From: Eopsaltria australis
Taxonomy: Eukaryota > Chordata > Aves > Passeriformes > Petroicidae
Reading direction: 5' to 3'
DNA: 64,000 bases
Assembly (NCBI GenBank): GCA_034509425.1
Contig: JAVTVJ010000550.1
Location: 744,001 to 808,000 of the forward strand
This document shows, piece after piece, positions 12,481 to 23,681 of the stretch. Made by a program: the position numbers and the translations under genes. Below the pieces are notes generated by a model. It searched no databases. It had not been told where the DNA came from and was given only the letters and a program-made list of their open reading frames with translations. Numbering within the stretch: position 1 is the first letter of the stretch; the number at the start of each line of letters is the position of its first letter.

Positions 12481-15400
12481 ACCCATCTGGAGCTATCAGT
12501 CAGGAGCATGAGTTTACTTTGCTGGCCTTGGAGAAAGAGACATATCAAGACTGCATATACACAACAAGCAAAGCCAGGCAGTGACACAAAAAGGCTGCCA
12601 GGGAAAGGACTGATTTTATCTGTTATGGCGCTGTATGCGAAGGCCATCCAGTCAATCCTGAGGAAGTGAGACTAATAGTTAGCAAATATTTTCCTTTAAA
12701 AAAATATGTGTGCATAACAAAATAAATCTATGTATCCTTTGGACAGCTTTTTAGGCTCAAGCCCTTACTCAGTATGGCTGTGAAATTTTCCAGGAAGTCA
12801 GAATTATGTTATTACTGCAGTTCTGTTAATTTCAGAGCCAAATTTGCAAACGTGAATTTAAAAATGCGAGAAAAACTGTCAGTGAGTAAATCCTGATGCT
12901 TCTGTGTCATGGGTCAAGCACACAAATGCTTATTTGCATACATTTAAAATCCAATCTCTGCTGTGCAGGGAAACCCCACCTGCAACCTTCTTAGAGGACA
13001 GCTGAGTTATCTTGGCTATATTTGTTGCAGAGAAAGATCCTTATGGCCACTAAAGAGTTTCAGGAATAAAGGCTGGGGGAATGAGGGGAGTTGGGGGGAG
13101 AAGAGCAGAGAAGAGGAGAGGGGACAGACCAGATCTCTGTTACTCAAAAAAGCTGCTCTAAAGCAAGGTAAAACAGTGCAGGCAGGAGCCTAAGGGATCT
13201 GATCCCAGTCATTACCACTCATGCGAGGGAGAGGATATGTCAAGGGTAGGGAACGTCTTGGGGGACCTGCAATATGGTAACTCACTTTCAGCTAAGTGGA
13301 GAACAACAGCTTTAGCTGTACAGTTTAATAACAGGCTAGGCCACTTTGTGCACCGGCAGGGCTGTTAATGCACAGTAGTCTGCCTTTCATTGTTAGGAGA
13401 GGAACCCCGCAGCTCCCATTTGACAGCCAGGAGTAAAATTATTTTGCTGCTAACATTTCTCTTTGGCATGAGGCAGTGGGGTTGCGCATTGCACTCATCC
13501 TGCCTGCAGCTCCCTGCACCTGCAGCTCCCTCCTCACAACACAGGAAGGTTCCCATGGGCTTGGAAGCAAGGGATTTTTGCTTTCCTCCTGTGGCTCTCA
13601 TGCTATTCAGCTCTATTTGGGTGGCATACCCGCCTGTGTACCATGGCTGCCAGCTGTGGAGTGCTGTGCAGCATCCTGGAGTGCCTCCAATGGTATTTTG
13701 AACAATTAGTAACCAGCCCGGCATGATCATATCCTAATGAATTACTGAACTGCTTTCTTCTGGTTGAATACTGGGCTAAATGCTGAAAGAAAGTGGACAC
13801 CTGCAGATTGTATTGGCCAAGACCTGTCAGTGAGAATTTGCTTGAGTTAGGACCACAGAACTTGCCTCAGACCTTCCCAAATACGTCCCTTATTGACCTT
13901 AATATTGTTAATTTCTCTTACTGTTTTAGGAAGCATGTTTCACACAAGCATCCCACAGTAATTCAAAGAAATGGAGGCCCCTATCATAACACCAAATGCC
14001 ACAACCACTAAATGGTACTTTCCTTAGTTACCTGTTGACCCGTGAAAACATTTCTCTTCCATTAACTGGGCTTTATTAGGAAATGACAGGGAGAATAGGA
14101 TTTTTCCCAGTACCACCACCTTGCCCATATAATTAATAATCCAGCTCACACACTCACAAATCCAGTGTAAATCTTCCAAGAGAAAAGTCATTAGAAAAAA
14201 TAGATTACTCAGAGGAAAATGTCTGGATTTATCCAATATTTTTTGTATCTCTTGCTCTAATTTTCAATCTCTTTAACAATACCTTAATTTGAATGGTTAT
14301 AAAAATGCTACTGGACACTCTTGAATTAATTTTATTCAAAGTACTTGCTTTACTGAAAAATATTTTATAGTATTTCTAGTAAAAACTTTATCATAAAATT
14401 TGGTGAATATCATGAAAAGAAATCTCCTTTAAATTCTGCTCAGTAGAACTATTTTGCTATCATCCCCTAACAAGTGAGGAATCTTTTTCCTTTTCATAAA
14501 TGTTTCGTATCTATGGGTCTGACCTGAAAATAGGTGTAATCATACAGGTAATTCTTTTAGTGAAACAGATCACCTCTGACAGAAGATACCGGTGTATTTT
14601 GTCTTCTGCAGCAAATCAGTTATAACTGACTTGGGCAGATGCTAACAGAGATCTTCTTTGTGCTGCCTTTTTGGTATGCTATAATGCTTTTCATAATCTG
14701 TTTTCTAAAAAAAATTTTTATTGCACCTGGTTTTCTGGAAGATTTCATCTGTATCAGAAATGGTTTGACTCTTCATTTTTCATTTTAGTTAAAAAACTAA
14801 AATCACCATATTTCATGTAGTTGATGTCATTTTTCTTCACAATGAATCCCAGTATCTGAAAATCCTGGATAAGGAAGAGAAACTGCAGCCAGCACTTGCT
14901 TCTGTTGCTAGACCATTTCACAGCTTCTTTCATATGCTGTAAGTTTTCACAAGATTCGATGGAAAGTCTGTGAGACTTGGGGGGAAAAATGCAGGATTGT
15001 TTTTAACATGGTGGCATTTGACCAAACAGGAAGGAGGAGGAGGGGGAATGTGAAAGTCAAAAGTGTAATAGAGGCTGGAAATTCTTGAACAGATGTAGCA
15101 GGTGTAAACATGTTTCCTTATTTTGGTTCCTGGATTTAACATCCTCCTACAAGACTTCAGTGTGCTCAGAAAAAAGGTTATATGTGCAGATGGTAAACTG
15201 CTAAAATGCCCAGAAGGTTCAAACTCATCTGTGCTTGTGAAGACAGGGAGAATTTCCCATCGTCTGACTCACAGGTGTTTGGAGCAGTCCAAGTCAGAGG
15301 CAGGTTCGGCAGTGCCGAAGCACAGCAGCGCTTTGCTTGAGCAAATGCCTTAGGTCGTGTGTTGGAAATGTGCAGGCTCTTTTCCTTGTGATGTCCAAGT

Positions 15401-15644
15401 GGCTGAGAACATTAGGAGAGCTCTCTGGAGCAAGGAGGTGGGGAGAGACTTTTTGGCATGTGGTCCACACAGTCATTACAAATTGAGGCTCTGGGCTGTT
15501 GCTGTCCCTGGGCTGCTGCTCTCTCTTCCTGACACATTGCACTGCCTCGGGTCACTGCCTCACTGCTTGCCTGCCTATTGTAGTTTTGATCATACATTCC
15601 CTTTTGGCACGGGATGATTATTTTCTGCATTCTGCTAGGTCCTC
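12481..15644. other. Non-coding DNA with an octamer site and a G-rich purine patch
   Basis: No coding region was recognised. A perfect POU octamer ATTTGCAT lies at 12932-12939 in an AT-rich context. A purine-rich stretch at about 13067-13127 carries G runs of 5, 4 and 6; a fourth run is 21 bases away, so it is not a standard G-quadruplex. Open frames near 13.4-13.7 kb (up to 121 codons, several frames at once) reflect local GC content and show no domain. Confidence 0.55.
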
Positions 15645-15835
15645 TTCCCGTTTGTCCCTATTAGTCCGTGGCCAGCACAGGAGCGAAAAGAAGCAGGTGT
15701 CTTAAACGCTTGGCTGACACGCTGGAATGGGGACGCACGGGGGACAGCTCTGGCTGTGCGAGCAGCGCTCACAGCACGCTCTGACCGGCCGTGCTCAGCA
15801 CTGACAAACAGCGAGGAAGCAGGGGTCTGCCTCCA
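15645..15835. promoter_or_regulatory. Small CpG cluster
   Basis: Roughly 13 CpG pairs occur in about 190 bases, well above the surrounding sequence. The stretch is too short for a standard CpG island and has no GC box, TATA box or ETS site that I can see. It could be a weak promoter or enhancer, or a remnant of a larger island. Several frames are open here because the local sequence is GC-rich. Confidence 0.3.
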
Positions 15836-16489
15836 AAAGTCTTGCTTGTTATTAATAACAAACACACCTGTCAGGTCGTGTGGAGAGAGGGACGATGACA
15901 CCACCACAAGGTGGGCAAAGAATGGGCACTGCCTCTGCAGGTTTGCCCTCAACCCAACAGTGCCCTCCATTCAGGTGACCCCAGCTGTCTCCATCACCAT
16001 GTCCAGCTGAGGCCACCCCACCTCCATATCAGCTGTCCCCATGCCCATGATGGCTGGCTCCCCATCTCCAGCCAGATCCTCGGATAGCATAAATCGATTG
16101 TGTCAGCTGAACAGCTGGCCTTGCACACGACGGACAGCCTGTACCAGCATCCCTCCAAATGTGCTGCAGGGTCAAACAGAGCCTGCCAGCATCTCCCTGA
16201 GGAGCAGCTGGCTCAGTCCAAATCTAGGTGAGATGCAAGCTGTGCTGATGGAAAGAGGAGACATTGTTGCCCACTACCTCCTCCTCCAGCACCCCTCTAA
16301 TTTCACCAAGATCTTAAGTAAGTACCAAACCCATCTGCCAGACTCATACACTAGAAAGGGGTTGAACAGCAAGGTGGCAAACTTGTGGGTGACACAACGT
16401 TATTTATGGTGGTAAAAACATGACACATGACAAAAACATCGTCTCATGATACTGAGTAATCAGGCGAGGAAAGGCAACATAGAGATGTG
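15836..16489. other. Non-coding DNA, nothing identified
   Basis: GC-richer DNA grades into AT-rich DNA. An open frame of 124 codons (16041-16415, +) encodes nothing I recognise. The last part may be further, unalignable remains of the old CR1 copy that starts just downstream. Confidence 0.5.
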
Positions 16490-17360
16490 TATTGTAATGT
16501 CAGTGGGGAAAGCAGACTTTACATACAGAGCTGAGGGTGCTGGACTCACTGTTGGCTCTCAGAGAAGAAATCCTTGAAGAGCTATGAAATCTAGACATAT
16601 TTATGAAAATGCCAGATCCATTCTCAGCGGTGTTCAAAAAAGTAAATAAAATTTTAGAATTTAGTATGGAAAAAAAAAGCTAAAAACACTGCCGCATCCC
16701 GATATAAATACATCGGATGTGCCTAAAGCCTGAAAATGGTCTTGTTCAAGCCTGCTAGCTTCAAAATGGCAACACTGGGGCCAGAGAAAGGTTCAGGCTG
16801 TGATATGGCTTCTGTACTAGATTAAGATAGATACTTAATCAAAATAGATTAAGAATACATATCTGAAAAATGAAAACGTGAGGGAGGACATGAGAGAAAT
16901 CTGTAAAATCATGAATGGCACCGAGAAGGCAAATAGGGAATGATTGTAATTGACTCTCTCACCACAAGAACTAGGAGCATCAGATGAAATTATTAGGTGT
17001 CCTGTTCAAAACAAACAAAATAAGGGCTCTTCTTTAAACCCTGCTTTGTTGGAGAGTGCCACTAATTGTCACAGGATGCAGCAATGTCAAAAATTGATAT
17101 GGGTTCAAAAAGCAATTACACAAATTCATGGAAGCAAAAATCCATCAAGGGCTATTAAATTTAAAGATACCACATCTGTCTCAGGGAAGTCCCTGAGCCA
17201 CAGCTTGCTGGAGTTTGGGACAGCATGCCAGGGAACTATCATTGTGTGCTTACCCCTCTCTTATGCTGTTCCCCAGGCATCAGCTGTTGTTTATGTTTGA
17301 GACAGGCTATTGGGCTGGATGGACTTGTCTCAACCAGCATGGCTGTTCTTATGTTTGGAT
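16490..17360 (+). mobile_element. Ancient CR1 LINE fragment (end of ORF2 plus 3' UTR), heavily decayed
   Basis: From memory of old reptilian and avian CR1 copies, this stretch follows the end of the reverse-transcriptase reading frame and the 3' UTR. Anchors are the 'ttcaaaaaagtaaataaaat' segment near 16632, 'ctgtaaaatcatgaatgg' near 16911, 'ggttcaaaaagcaattacac' near 17102 leading into 'attcatgg', and the tail 'gggctggatggacttgtctc' with 'ggctgttcttatgttt' at 17310-17356. The frame is broken by many stops and indels, so the copy is dead. It differs from the younger CR1 copies in this window, which end in 'attctatga'. Its divergence suggests an insertion older than the bird radiation. The family is fairly sure; the subfamily and the 5' limit are not. 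Confidence 0.7.
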
Positions 17361-18009
17361 GCCAGGAAATTAATTTTTCCACATCCAGTCTGTCGGAAAT
17401 GATGCCCTTTCTTTCATACAAGGACTTGGGTAGGGTGATTTGGGAATTTGTTAACTCTAGATTATTTTAATCACCTGTAATGGGATTTGAAGACTGAGGA
17501 ACACAGACACTGCTCTGAGCAGGATTTGGTAGCACATCTCCAAAGCATGAGAAAAAGCAGGGGGTACAGGTTTCACTGCTCTTAGACTCCCTCCACACAT
17601 TAATTCCAGACCTAGTGCCCACTCTTCAAAGCCTGAGTAGCCAGGGCTTCACTAATAACCAGAAATTCATCAATCAGAGATCTCTGAGATACATTTGGAG
17701 GTCTCACTTCTGTGGGACTGAAGCAAACCGCAGAGGCTTATGACAGCCTAAACCCTCACCATCAGCCTGTGCCAGACAATGGAAGCTTTCCTCCTTATTT
17801 ATTTATAATACAGATACATTCTAAAATGAAGCCTAGACTTTTCTTTAGCTTTACACCACCCACCAACGCATCTAGCTGTGACCTATTCCTATGGCCAGCC
17901 ACTCCATGATTCTGCTTAACACGCGAAAAAGGGATTGCAGATCCTTTTTTCCGTCATGGCACACATCTCCTTTGCAGGGTGCTGGCTGAGGTCAGGCTGG
18001 AGGGGCAGT
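17361..18009. other. Non-coding DNA, nothing identified
   Basis: Single-copy AT-rich sequence between the old CR1 copy and the CpG island. No open frame above 65 codons and no recognised repeat. Confidence 0.6.
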
Positions 18010-18286
18010 GGTAATGCTTCCAGTGCTGGACGAGCCACCACGGCGCACACACCAGGAGACTGGCCTTTCCTGTCCATTACCTTCAACAGCAGCGTGGCCG
18101 CAGAGCCCCGATCCTGCAATCCTGCACGTCACAGGCGCCCAAAGCTCACGCAGATCCGATTTTGCCTGCAGGAGGACGGTATTGATCAACTTTCCGGGGG
18201 TCAAGTCGTGTGGGGAGACAACTGGCCCTGTCTGGCAGCTATCACTATTCCAGAGCCTATGACACAATTACTGGTGAATTCCGTAA

Positions 18287-18340
18287 AATAACAATAATAA
18301 CAATAATAACAATAATAACAATAATAACAATAATAACAAT

Positions 18341-18428
<88 letters not shown>

Positions 18429-18429
18429 G
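18287..18429. repeat. Compound AAC/AAT microsatellite
   Basis: The tract has three parts in order: five copies of a 9-base unit acaataata (18291-18335), about ten AAC units (18341-18370), then about nineteen AAT units (18371-18428). A short reverse-complementary block, 'ttattattatta', follows at about 18451-18462 and could pair with the AAT part. The tract sits inside the CpG island. Frames across it are open only because the repeat contains no stop in most phases; they are not genes. Confidence 0.97.
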
Positions 18430-18493
18430 TATTGCTTTGTTGGTTTAATTTTTATTATTATTACTACCACTCCAGCTGCCGAGCCAGGGAGGG

Positions 18494-18517
18494 CCCCGGC
18501 CCCGCCGCCCCAGGCCC
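18494..18517 (-). other. G-quadruplex motif, minus strand, in CpG island
   Basis: C runs at 18494-18497, 18500-18503, 18508-18511 and 18515-18517 give four G runs on the minus strand with loops of 3, 4 and 2 bases. This meets the standard rule for a G-quadruplex. Such motifs are common at CpG-island promoters. A second G-rich cluster on the + strand at 18588-18607 has three long runs and a GG. Confidence 0.7.
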
Positions 18518-18940
18518 GGCGCTCTCCCGGCGCTGCCGCCCCCGCCGCCTCCAGGGGGAGCCCGGCGGCCGCGCCTCCGCCGCCTGAGGGGCCGGGGCCG
18601 GGGGCGGCGAAGGCCGCGCCGAGCGGGGCGGGCAGGATCCCTCCCTTTCTTCTTTTAAAAGAATACCTCCCTCCCTGTTAAAAAAAAAGCTCCTTCCTTT
18701 CCTCAAGGCCTGAGGAGAAAGCTCCGCTTCAGCCTCCTTGCCCCAAGCGCCCGACCCCGCCCAAGCACCCCTCATTACCCCGAACGCCCCCCTTGCACCC
18801 AACACCCCCCTCGTTGCCAGCGATCTCGAGTACGCGCCAGAGCAGTTCTCACTCGGGGTGTTTTTGCCGGAATCTTGACGTGTTGAAGAGGTGTTTGTTA
18901 TCAGGGGGAGGAAGGGTGAGGCTGGGGAAGGGGCGGGTCT

Positions 18941-19149
18941 CTTCAGCTTTCTGAGGTGGTGTGGGTTATCCTCTCCCGCACCCCATCACCGAAAAGAGGT
19001 TACGGGCTCGACATCGGATGTCTTTTTTTTCCTTTTTTTTCCAGGCAGTTTTTGGCACATCATTGTGGCTAAATATTGTAGGGAGAATAAGTTGTTAAGT
19101 ATTAGTATCTCAGAGTACTGAGAATGGACTGAGTAAGGACATGGACCTG
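18941..19149. other. Linker between CpG island and CR1, with splice-acceptor-like tract
   Basis: A pyrimidine run ends in CCAG at about 19020-19045, which would be a good splice acceptor on the + strand. The sequence after it meets stops soon in most frames and no strong donor follows, so an exon is not supported. Confidence 0.35.
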
Positions 19150-19616
19150 TTCAAAGGAGTTCAAAAGGGGGGCCAGCAAGATGATCAGAGGGCTGGAGCA
19201 CCTCTCGTGCGAGGAAGGGCTGAGAGAGTTGGGCTTGTTCAGCCTGGAAAAGAGAAGGCTCCAAGGAAACTTAACAGCATCTTCCTTTATAGTACCTTTA
19301 TAACACCTTTAGTGCCTAAAGGGGGACTGCAAGAAAACTGGATAGGGACTTTTGACACCGGCATGTAGAGATGCAACAAGGGGGAATTGCTCTAAACTAA
19401 AGGATGATGGGTTTAGATTGGCTATTAGGAGGAAAATGTGTACTGTGAGGGTGGTGGTGCACTGGAACAGGTTGCCCAGAGAAAGTGTGGATGCCCTGTC
19501 CCTGGAAGTGTTCAAGGCCAGGTAGGATGGGACTTTGAGCAACCTGGTCTAGTGAAAGGTGTCCCTGTCCGTGGCAGAGAGGTTGGAATGAGATGATCCA
19601 TTCTATGATTCTATGA
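19150..19616 (+). mobile_element. CR1 LINE, 5'-truncated 3' end
   Basis: The sequence follows the 3' part of avian CR1: 'aagatgatcagagggctgga' near 19179, 'ttgttcagcctggaaaagag' at 19234, 'actgtgagggtggtg' at 19442, 'ggttgcccagagaa' at 19469 and the tail 'attctatgattctatga' at 19599-19615. These blocks encode the last residues of ORF2 in intact elements; here stops and indels break the frame. About 20 extra bases near 19280-19310 and a loss of the usual 'ttccaaccc' block just before the tail mark this as an old dead copy. CR1 inserts by target-primed reverse transcription and is nearly always 5' truncated, as here. Confidence 0.93.
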
Positions 19617-19731
19617 AATAAGTAAAAGTAAAACAACAGAATGAGTATTAGGAGATAATTAGGTTTGCTCAGGTGTCTGATACAGGGTATTGGGGCCTGT
19701 TTTACCACTGGGGAAGCTGGGGTGGTAATAG

Positions 19732-19785
19732 GTGAGTTCTGTGATCTTAGTGGTCTTTTCCAACCTTTACAATTCTATGATTGTG
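19732..19785 (+). mobile_element. CR1 LINE 3' tail fragment
   Basis: Only the last roughly 55 bases of a CR1 element are seen: 'gtgatcttag' then 'tggtcttttccaacctt' and 'attctatgattgtgtga'. It lies about 115 bases after the end of another CR1 copy in the same orientation but has the 'ttttccaacctt' type of tail, so it is a separate insertion or a subfamily mosaic rather than a duplication of its neighbour. Confidence 0.85.
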
Positions 19786-22700
19786 TGATTTGCTCAAGGT
19801 CATGGAGGGAGCCCTGGCAGGTCCTTGCCTGGAGCCAGCAGTTGTCTGATCCCTTTCCTCTGTGTTTGAGGGCTGAGCTTTTCTCATAAATGTATTGCCT
19901 GTGTGGTTTGTTGTGGGTACAGCCTGGGTGGGCAAAAGTACATGCTGGCAATGACTCAGAAGCTATATAGCCAGGACAACCCCAGCACAGAAATGAAAAG
20001 TGATTTAAAAGAGAGTGTATTTTATTCTTACATGACCGCACAGCAGTGCTTGGCTCTGGGGAGAATGGAATAAGTGGGGCTTCTTAAAAAAAAAAGGTAA
20101 TCTGTCAATTTATGTTTTCTCAGAGGTCAGCTCTTAGTGCCAAATCTTGTGTTTGGCACATTCAAGGACAAGGAGGTATTCTGGAAATGGAGATGGGAGG
20201 TGCAGTCTCAGGACAGCTACAAATAAAGGCTCTAGTTCACTGTAGCACAAGTGTTTCAATGCTCCTGCTTGACTCTGGTGCCTCTGCCTATAGTCTGTAT
20301 TGGGAAAGGGTTTTTTCCCATGGATGATAGACATCCCAAAGAGTCTCAAAGGGCAAAGCATGCATACAGAGCAGCTCTGGAGTGCCATTATGAAAACTAG
20401 AGGCAAAGAATTCCCTCCTCCAGCTATTTCACTTTCCCGCAAGAAACTTTAGCATGCAGATGTGACGGCTGTGTTGACGTTTTGATGTGCCTGTGCTGCT
20501 TCAGCCTGTTCCTGCATCTCACCATGGCTGTCTTGATCTGGCTCCCTTATCAAGGAGCACATCTCGCTGGCTGCAGGGCTGTTTGTGGGAGATGCTCAGG
20601 CCCTGGCAGGGTGTGCAACAAGGCACATGTGTAGGCCGTCCAGGAAGCTGTGCCCCTGCAAGGAGGCATCTTCCACTAAACATGGGAGTGCCTCAAACAC
20701 GTGCCACTACTGACGAAATGGCAAACCAAAACAAGTTATCTGGGACTGCCACTGGTGGTTTCTTGATTCAGCAGGTGGGATTATGTAACCTGGAGAGCAA
20801 TATTTAGCTGAGGGGGGACTGTATCTTCTACCTGAAAGATGGTATTTTCTTAAAGGTGCTGATTTGATTAAGCGTACCCTTGCCTTAACCCTGAGGAAAA
20901 GCAGTCCCTCCCGCACTGCTGCATTCTTTCTGGCATACCTTTATTCATCTGGCACACAGCTCCAGGTACAGTGACAGTGAAGAGATAGGAACATTCCCTA
21001 CCTTTGGCAAAGGGAGCCAAGGATGATTGCGTTAGTGTTCTTTCACAACAAACTCCAATCATTGGCAGGCAACTTACAATCAAGGTTTTCTTTCCATCCT
21101 CAGCCCCACTGCTGGTTTGAGTAGTGTATCATTAGGATGATTGGATAACAGATTCATGCACAGTGCTGAAATTAAACTTGACCTGTCTAATCACATCGTA
21201 AATAGCAATTGGAGGTTGGGGGGTTTTTCTGCCATCAACCACAGATCTTATAAAAAATGTGTTGGCATTGGGGAAACAGTTGTAGGTGGTGAGAGAAGGA
21301 AATATTAGCAGAAAAGGTGTGCAAAACATCAAGATACACAAGCAAGTTATCTTGCACCCATCTGGTGTGCTTGCTTAGGAAAATGCCGTGGGGAAAAAAA
21401 CTCTGGTGTATTTGGCAACTGGGAGGCTGAAGATGAGTGCTTCATATTGGAGTGTTTCTGTAGTTGGTTTGGCATAGCTTTACAAAATGTTAGCTGGCCA
21501 GGGCTGCCCTTGTCAGTGTTTGTCAACAGTCACAACAGAGCTGAAGCAGAATTCCCCCTTCTAAACACAGAATAAGATACAGCTGTCCCTTCCCACACCA
21601 CCCTTGAGTGCTGAGTATCACACAAGGTCAAACAACCAAGAAAAGACATGAAAGTTCAATGGTTTAATAAAGCATCAGAATAAATAACATAAGTAACTTA
21701 TACACTGCATAAAAGTGTAATAGCAGCCAAAACACGAAACAACTTCTCATCTTCTTCTAAAACTTACCCGAACTGTCTGGCATGGAGTGTGATAGAACTG
21801 ATCCATACTGGTGCTTTGGAAAGGAATTCACCAGAGCTCTATTGTTAAAGTCTTTGTCCAGTAATTTAGGTGTGAAAAAAGTGAGAAGACAAGAGAGAGT
21901 TCACCATATTGCTGTGTTTTAAGGTGATACTTTTAATGTAAGTCATTAAAAAAAGGGAAGATTGAATGAAATAGATAGGAGACTGCAAAATCTGTCCCAG
22001 TTTTATGATGGATAGTATTCCCAAAACACCTGTGACCTAGCATAAGTGCATAATGCTTAATAAAAGCAGAATTTGACCTGGCATGTCATTCAAAAAGGAA
22101 GTACTTAGAATGTAAGTTATTATTTGTGGTACCACCAAGAAAACCTCCAAGCACAAAATTGTTTGGTTACAAGACCAGCAACATGCTACTGAAAGTCTTT
22201 ATTGTCTTTGTTGCTGGGGAAAGTTTAGATTTTATATTTCACTGGAAATAGTTAAAGTGGTTTTTGCTTTTTTTTTTTTTTTAATTTAGGAAAAAGCAGA
22301 AATTACAACCATTTTGAAAGTCCAGTTCAGAGATGAGGATTTTTTTTCATTTAACTTATTATACATTTTTTAGAAGTGTTCTTTTAAAAAAATATTCAGT
22401 AATTAGTAACAGATAAATTAGTGACAGATAAAGATAATGATATCCATTTAGTATAACTGTCTTCTTTCTTAGTACAGAGTGCTTCCTGTTTGTGTTGTAA
22501 TGCTCAGGCTGTCAATATTATTTCATTACAAAACAGATAGGAGATTTATGAGTATTGCAATTATTTTGGTACCAGATAGCAGGAATGCTTAGTGATATGC
22601 CAGTAAAATTAAACCATTTTACAACCGCCCTTTTACCACATAAGTAACAACACTGTACACAGCACCAACTAGTTACGAATATGTGAAGACATAGTGTGAG

Positions 22701-23408
22701 AAGATCTGGATAAAACTTAGCCATTAATATAATATTTCAAAACAACATTCAGATTTTTAAAATGCATCTAGTATTTGCAATTAGAAATAGGAAGTTTTCT
22801 GAAAAATTAACTATTTCTCTCCTCCCTGTCCTGAACTATATTGCCAGCGATCTGATAAAAAGAGAATTGCCAGCAAATTTTGATAAAAAGAGACCCCACT
22901 ACTTTTTGTCATGCCTGGTTTTTAATGGGACTGGGTGTTCTGCCTGACTTTTCAGGCTTCCCCTCTAAGCAGGCCCCAGGTGAAATGTGGCTAAACGAGT
23001 GCTGTGTCTCATCAATTGTCCCAGCAAACAGGTTTCCATTTCCATACTTGCTGGTGCATCTGTGGAAGAAGACTGAGGAAAAGAAAAATGACTAACACAG
23101 ATTTCAGACTTCTGGACATCAGGTAAATCTTGGTGAGCCATAGGAAAGAATCCGTGGATTGCTCTTAATTGATCACCTCTTCTGTATGCCCAAGTTCAAA
23201 CACTGCCCTGCAGAACCAAAAAACCAGGCCCTACCTGTGCCTACCATTTTTACTTGATGTTTTTGCTCAAGATCCTTGTTCAGTGCTTTCAATCACTTTC
23301 TGTCTTTGGTTATTTGGCAGGAAAAACAAAAAAATATTTCAAAGTTTAAAACTATGACTTCCACAAAGACAGGGTGTGCAGTCTTTCAAGTAGTGGTTTT
23401 CCACCTTA
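19786..23408. other. Non-coding single-copy DNA, nothing identified
   Basis: No gene or recognised repeat. Open frames stay at or below 106 codons. A T run near 22270 followed by 'aatttag' resembles a splice acceptor without a partner donor. The stretch 22340-22450 is AT-rich with repeated 'agtaac' and 'acagataaa' words of no evident meaning. Confidence 0.6.
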
Positions 23409-23681
23409 GTTTTTTTGTTTTTGTTTTTGTTTTCGATTTTGGTTTTTGGTTTTGGTTTTTTGTTTGTTTGTTTGTTTTGTGGGTTTTTTTGTGGTTTTTT
23501 TTGGTTTTTGGGTTTTTTGGTTTGTTTTTTTTTTGGGTTTTTTGGGTTTTTTTGGTTTTGTTTTTTTGTTTTTCTTTTTTTTTTCTTTTTTCTTTTTTTC
23601 TTTTTTGTTTTTTCTTTTTTCTTTTTTTTTGTTTTTTTGGTTTTTGGTTTTTGTTTTTTGCTTTTTGCTTTTTGCTTTTTG
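23409..23681. repeat. T/G then T/C low-complexity tract, one A in 273 bases
   Basis: On the + strand the tract holds T, G and a few C, with a single A at 23436. The first 150 bases are TTTG, TTTTG and TTGGG-type units; the next 70 are mainly T with C; the last 40 are CTTTTTG units. All three + frames are largely open because stop codons need A; the phenylalanine-rich products are artefacts. Such tracts grow by slippage from a T-rich seed. Confidence 0.95.

Larger units (their letters stand above)
18010..18940. promoter_or_regulatory. CpG island, probable promoter
   Basis: CpG pairs are dense from about 18030 to 18280 and again from 18470 to 18880, the two halves separated by a microsatellite. 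GC boxes of the SP1/KLF type are seen at 18625-18632 (GGGGCGGG), 18755-18762 (CCCCGCCC, reverse) and 18930-18937 (GGGGCGGG). An ETS core CCGGAA at 18867-18872 stands next to a CRE half-site TGACGTG at 18876-18882, a pair common at TATA-less promoters. A good splice donor context, AAGG followed by GTGAGG, has its GT at 18916-18917 on the + strand. On the - strand a 113-codon frame (18464-18805) is open, but GC-rich DNA often is. Direction and product are unknown: it could start a coding gene outside the window or a non-coding RNA. It is the only strong promoter candidate here. Confidence 0.6.

Noticed and set aside
13075..13123. G-quadruplex in a G-rich purine patch
   Set aside because: Only three G runs are close together; the fourth is 21 bases away.
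14782..14803. Nine-base perfect inverted repeat with AAAA loop
   Set aside because: Several such short hairpins are expected by chance in AT-rich DNA of this length.
15900..15915. CTCF-like site (CCACAAGGTGGGCA)
   Set aside because: Two core positions disagree with the CTCF consensus and no flanking motif supports it.
18201..18587. Frames with runs of tyrosine, cysteine, threonine or isoleucine
   Set aside because: They are direct translations of the AAC/AAT microsatellite and the GC-rich island.
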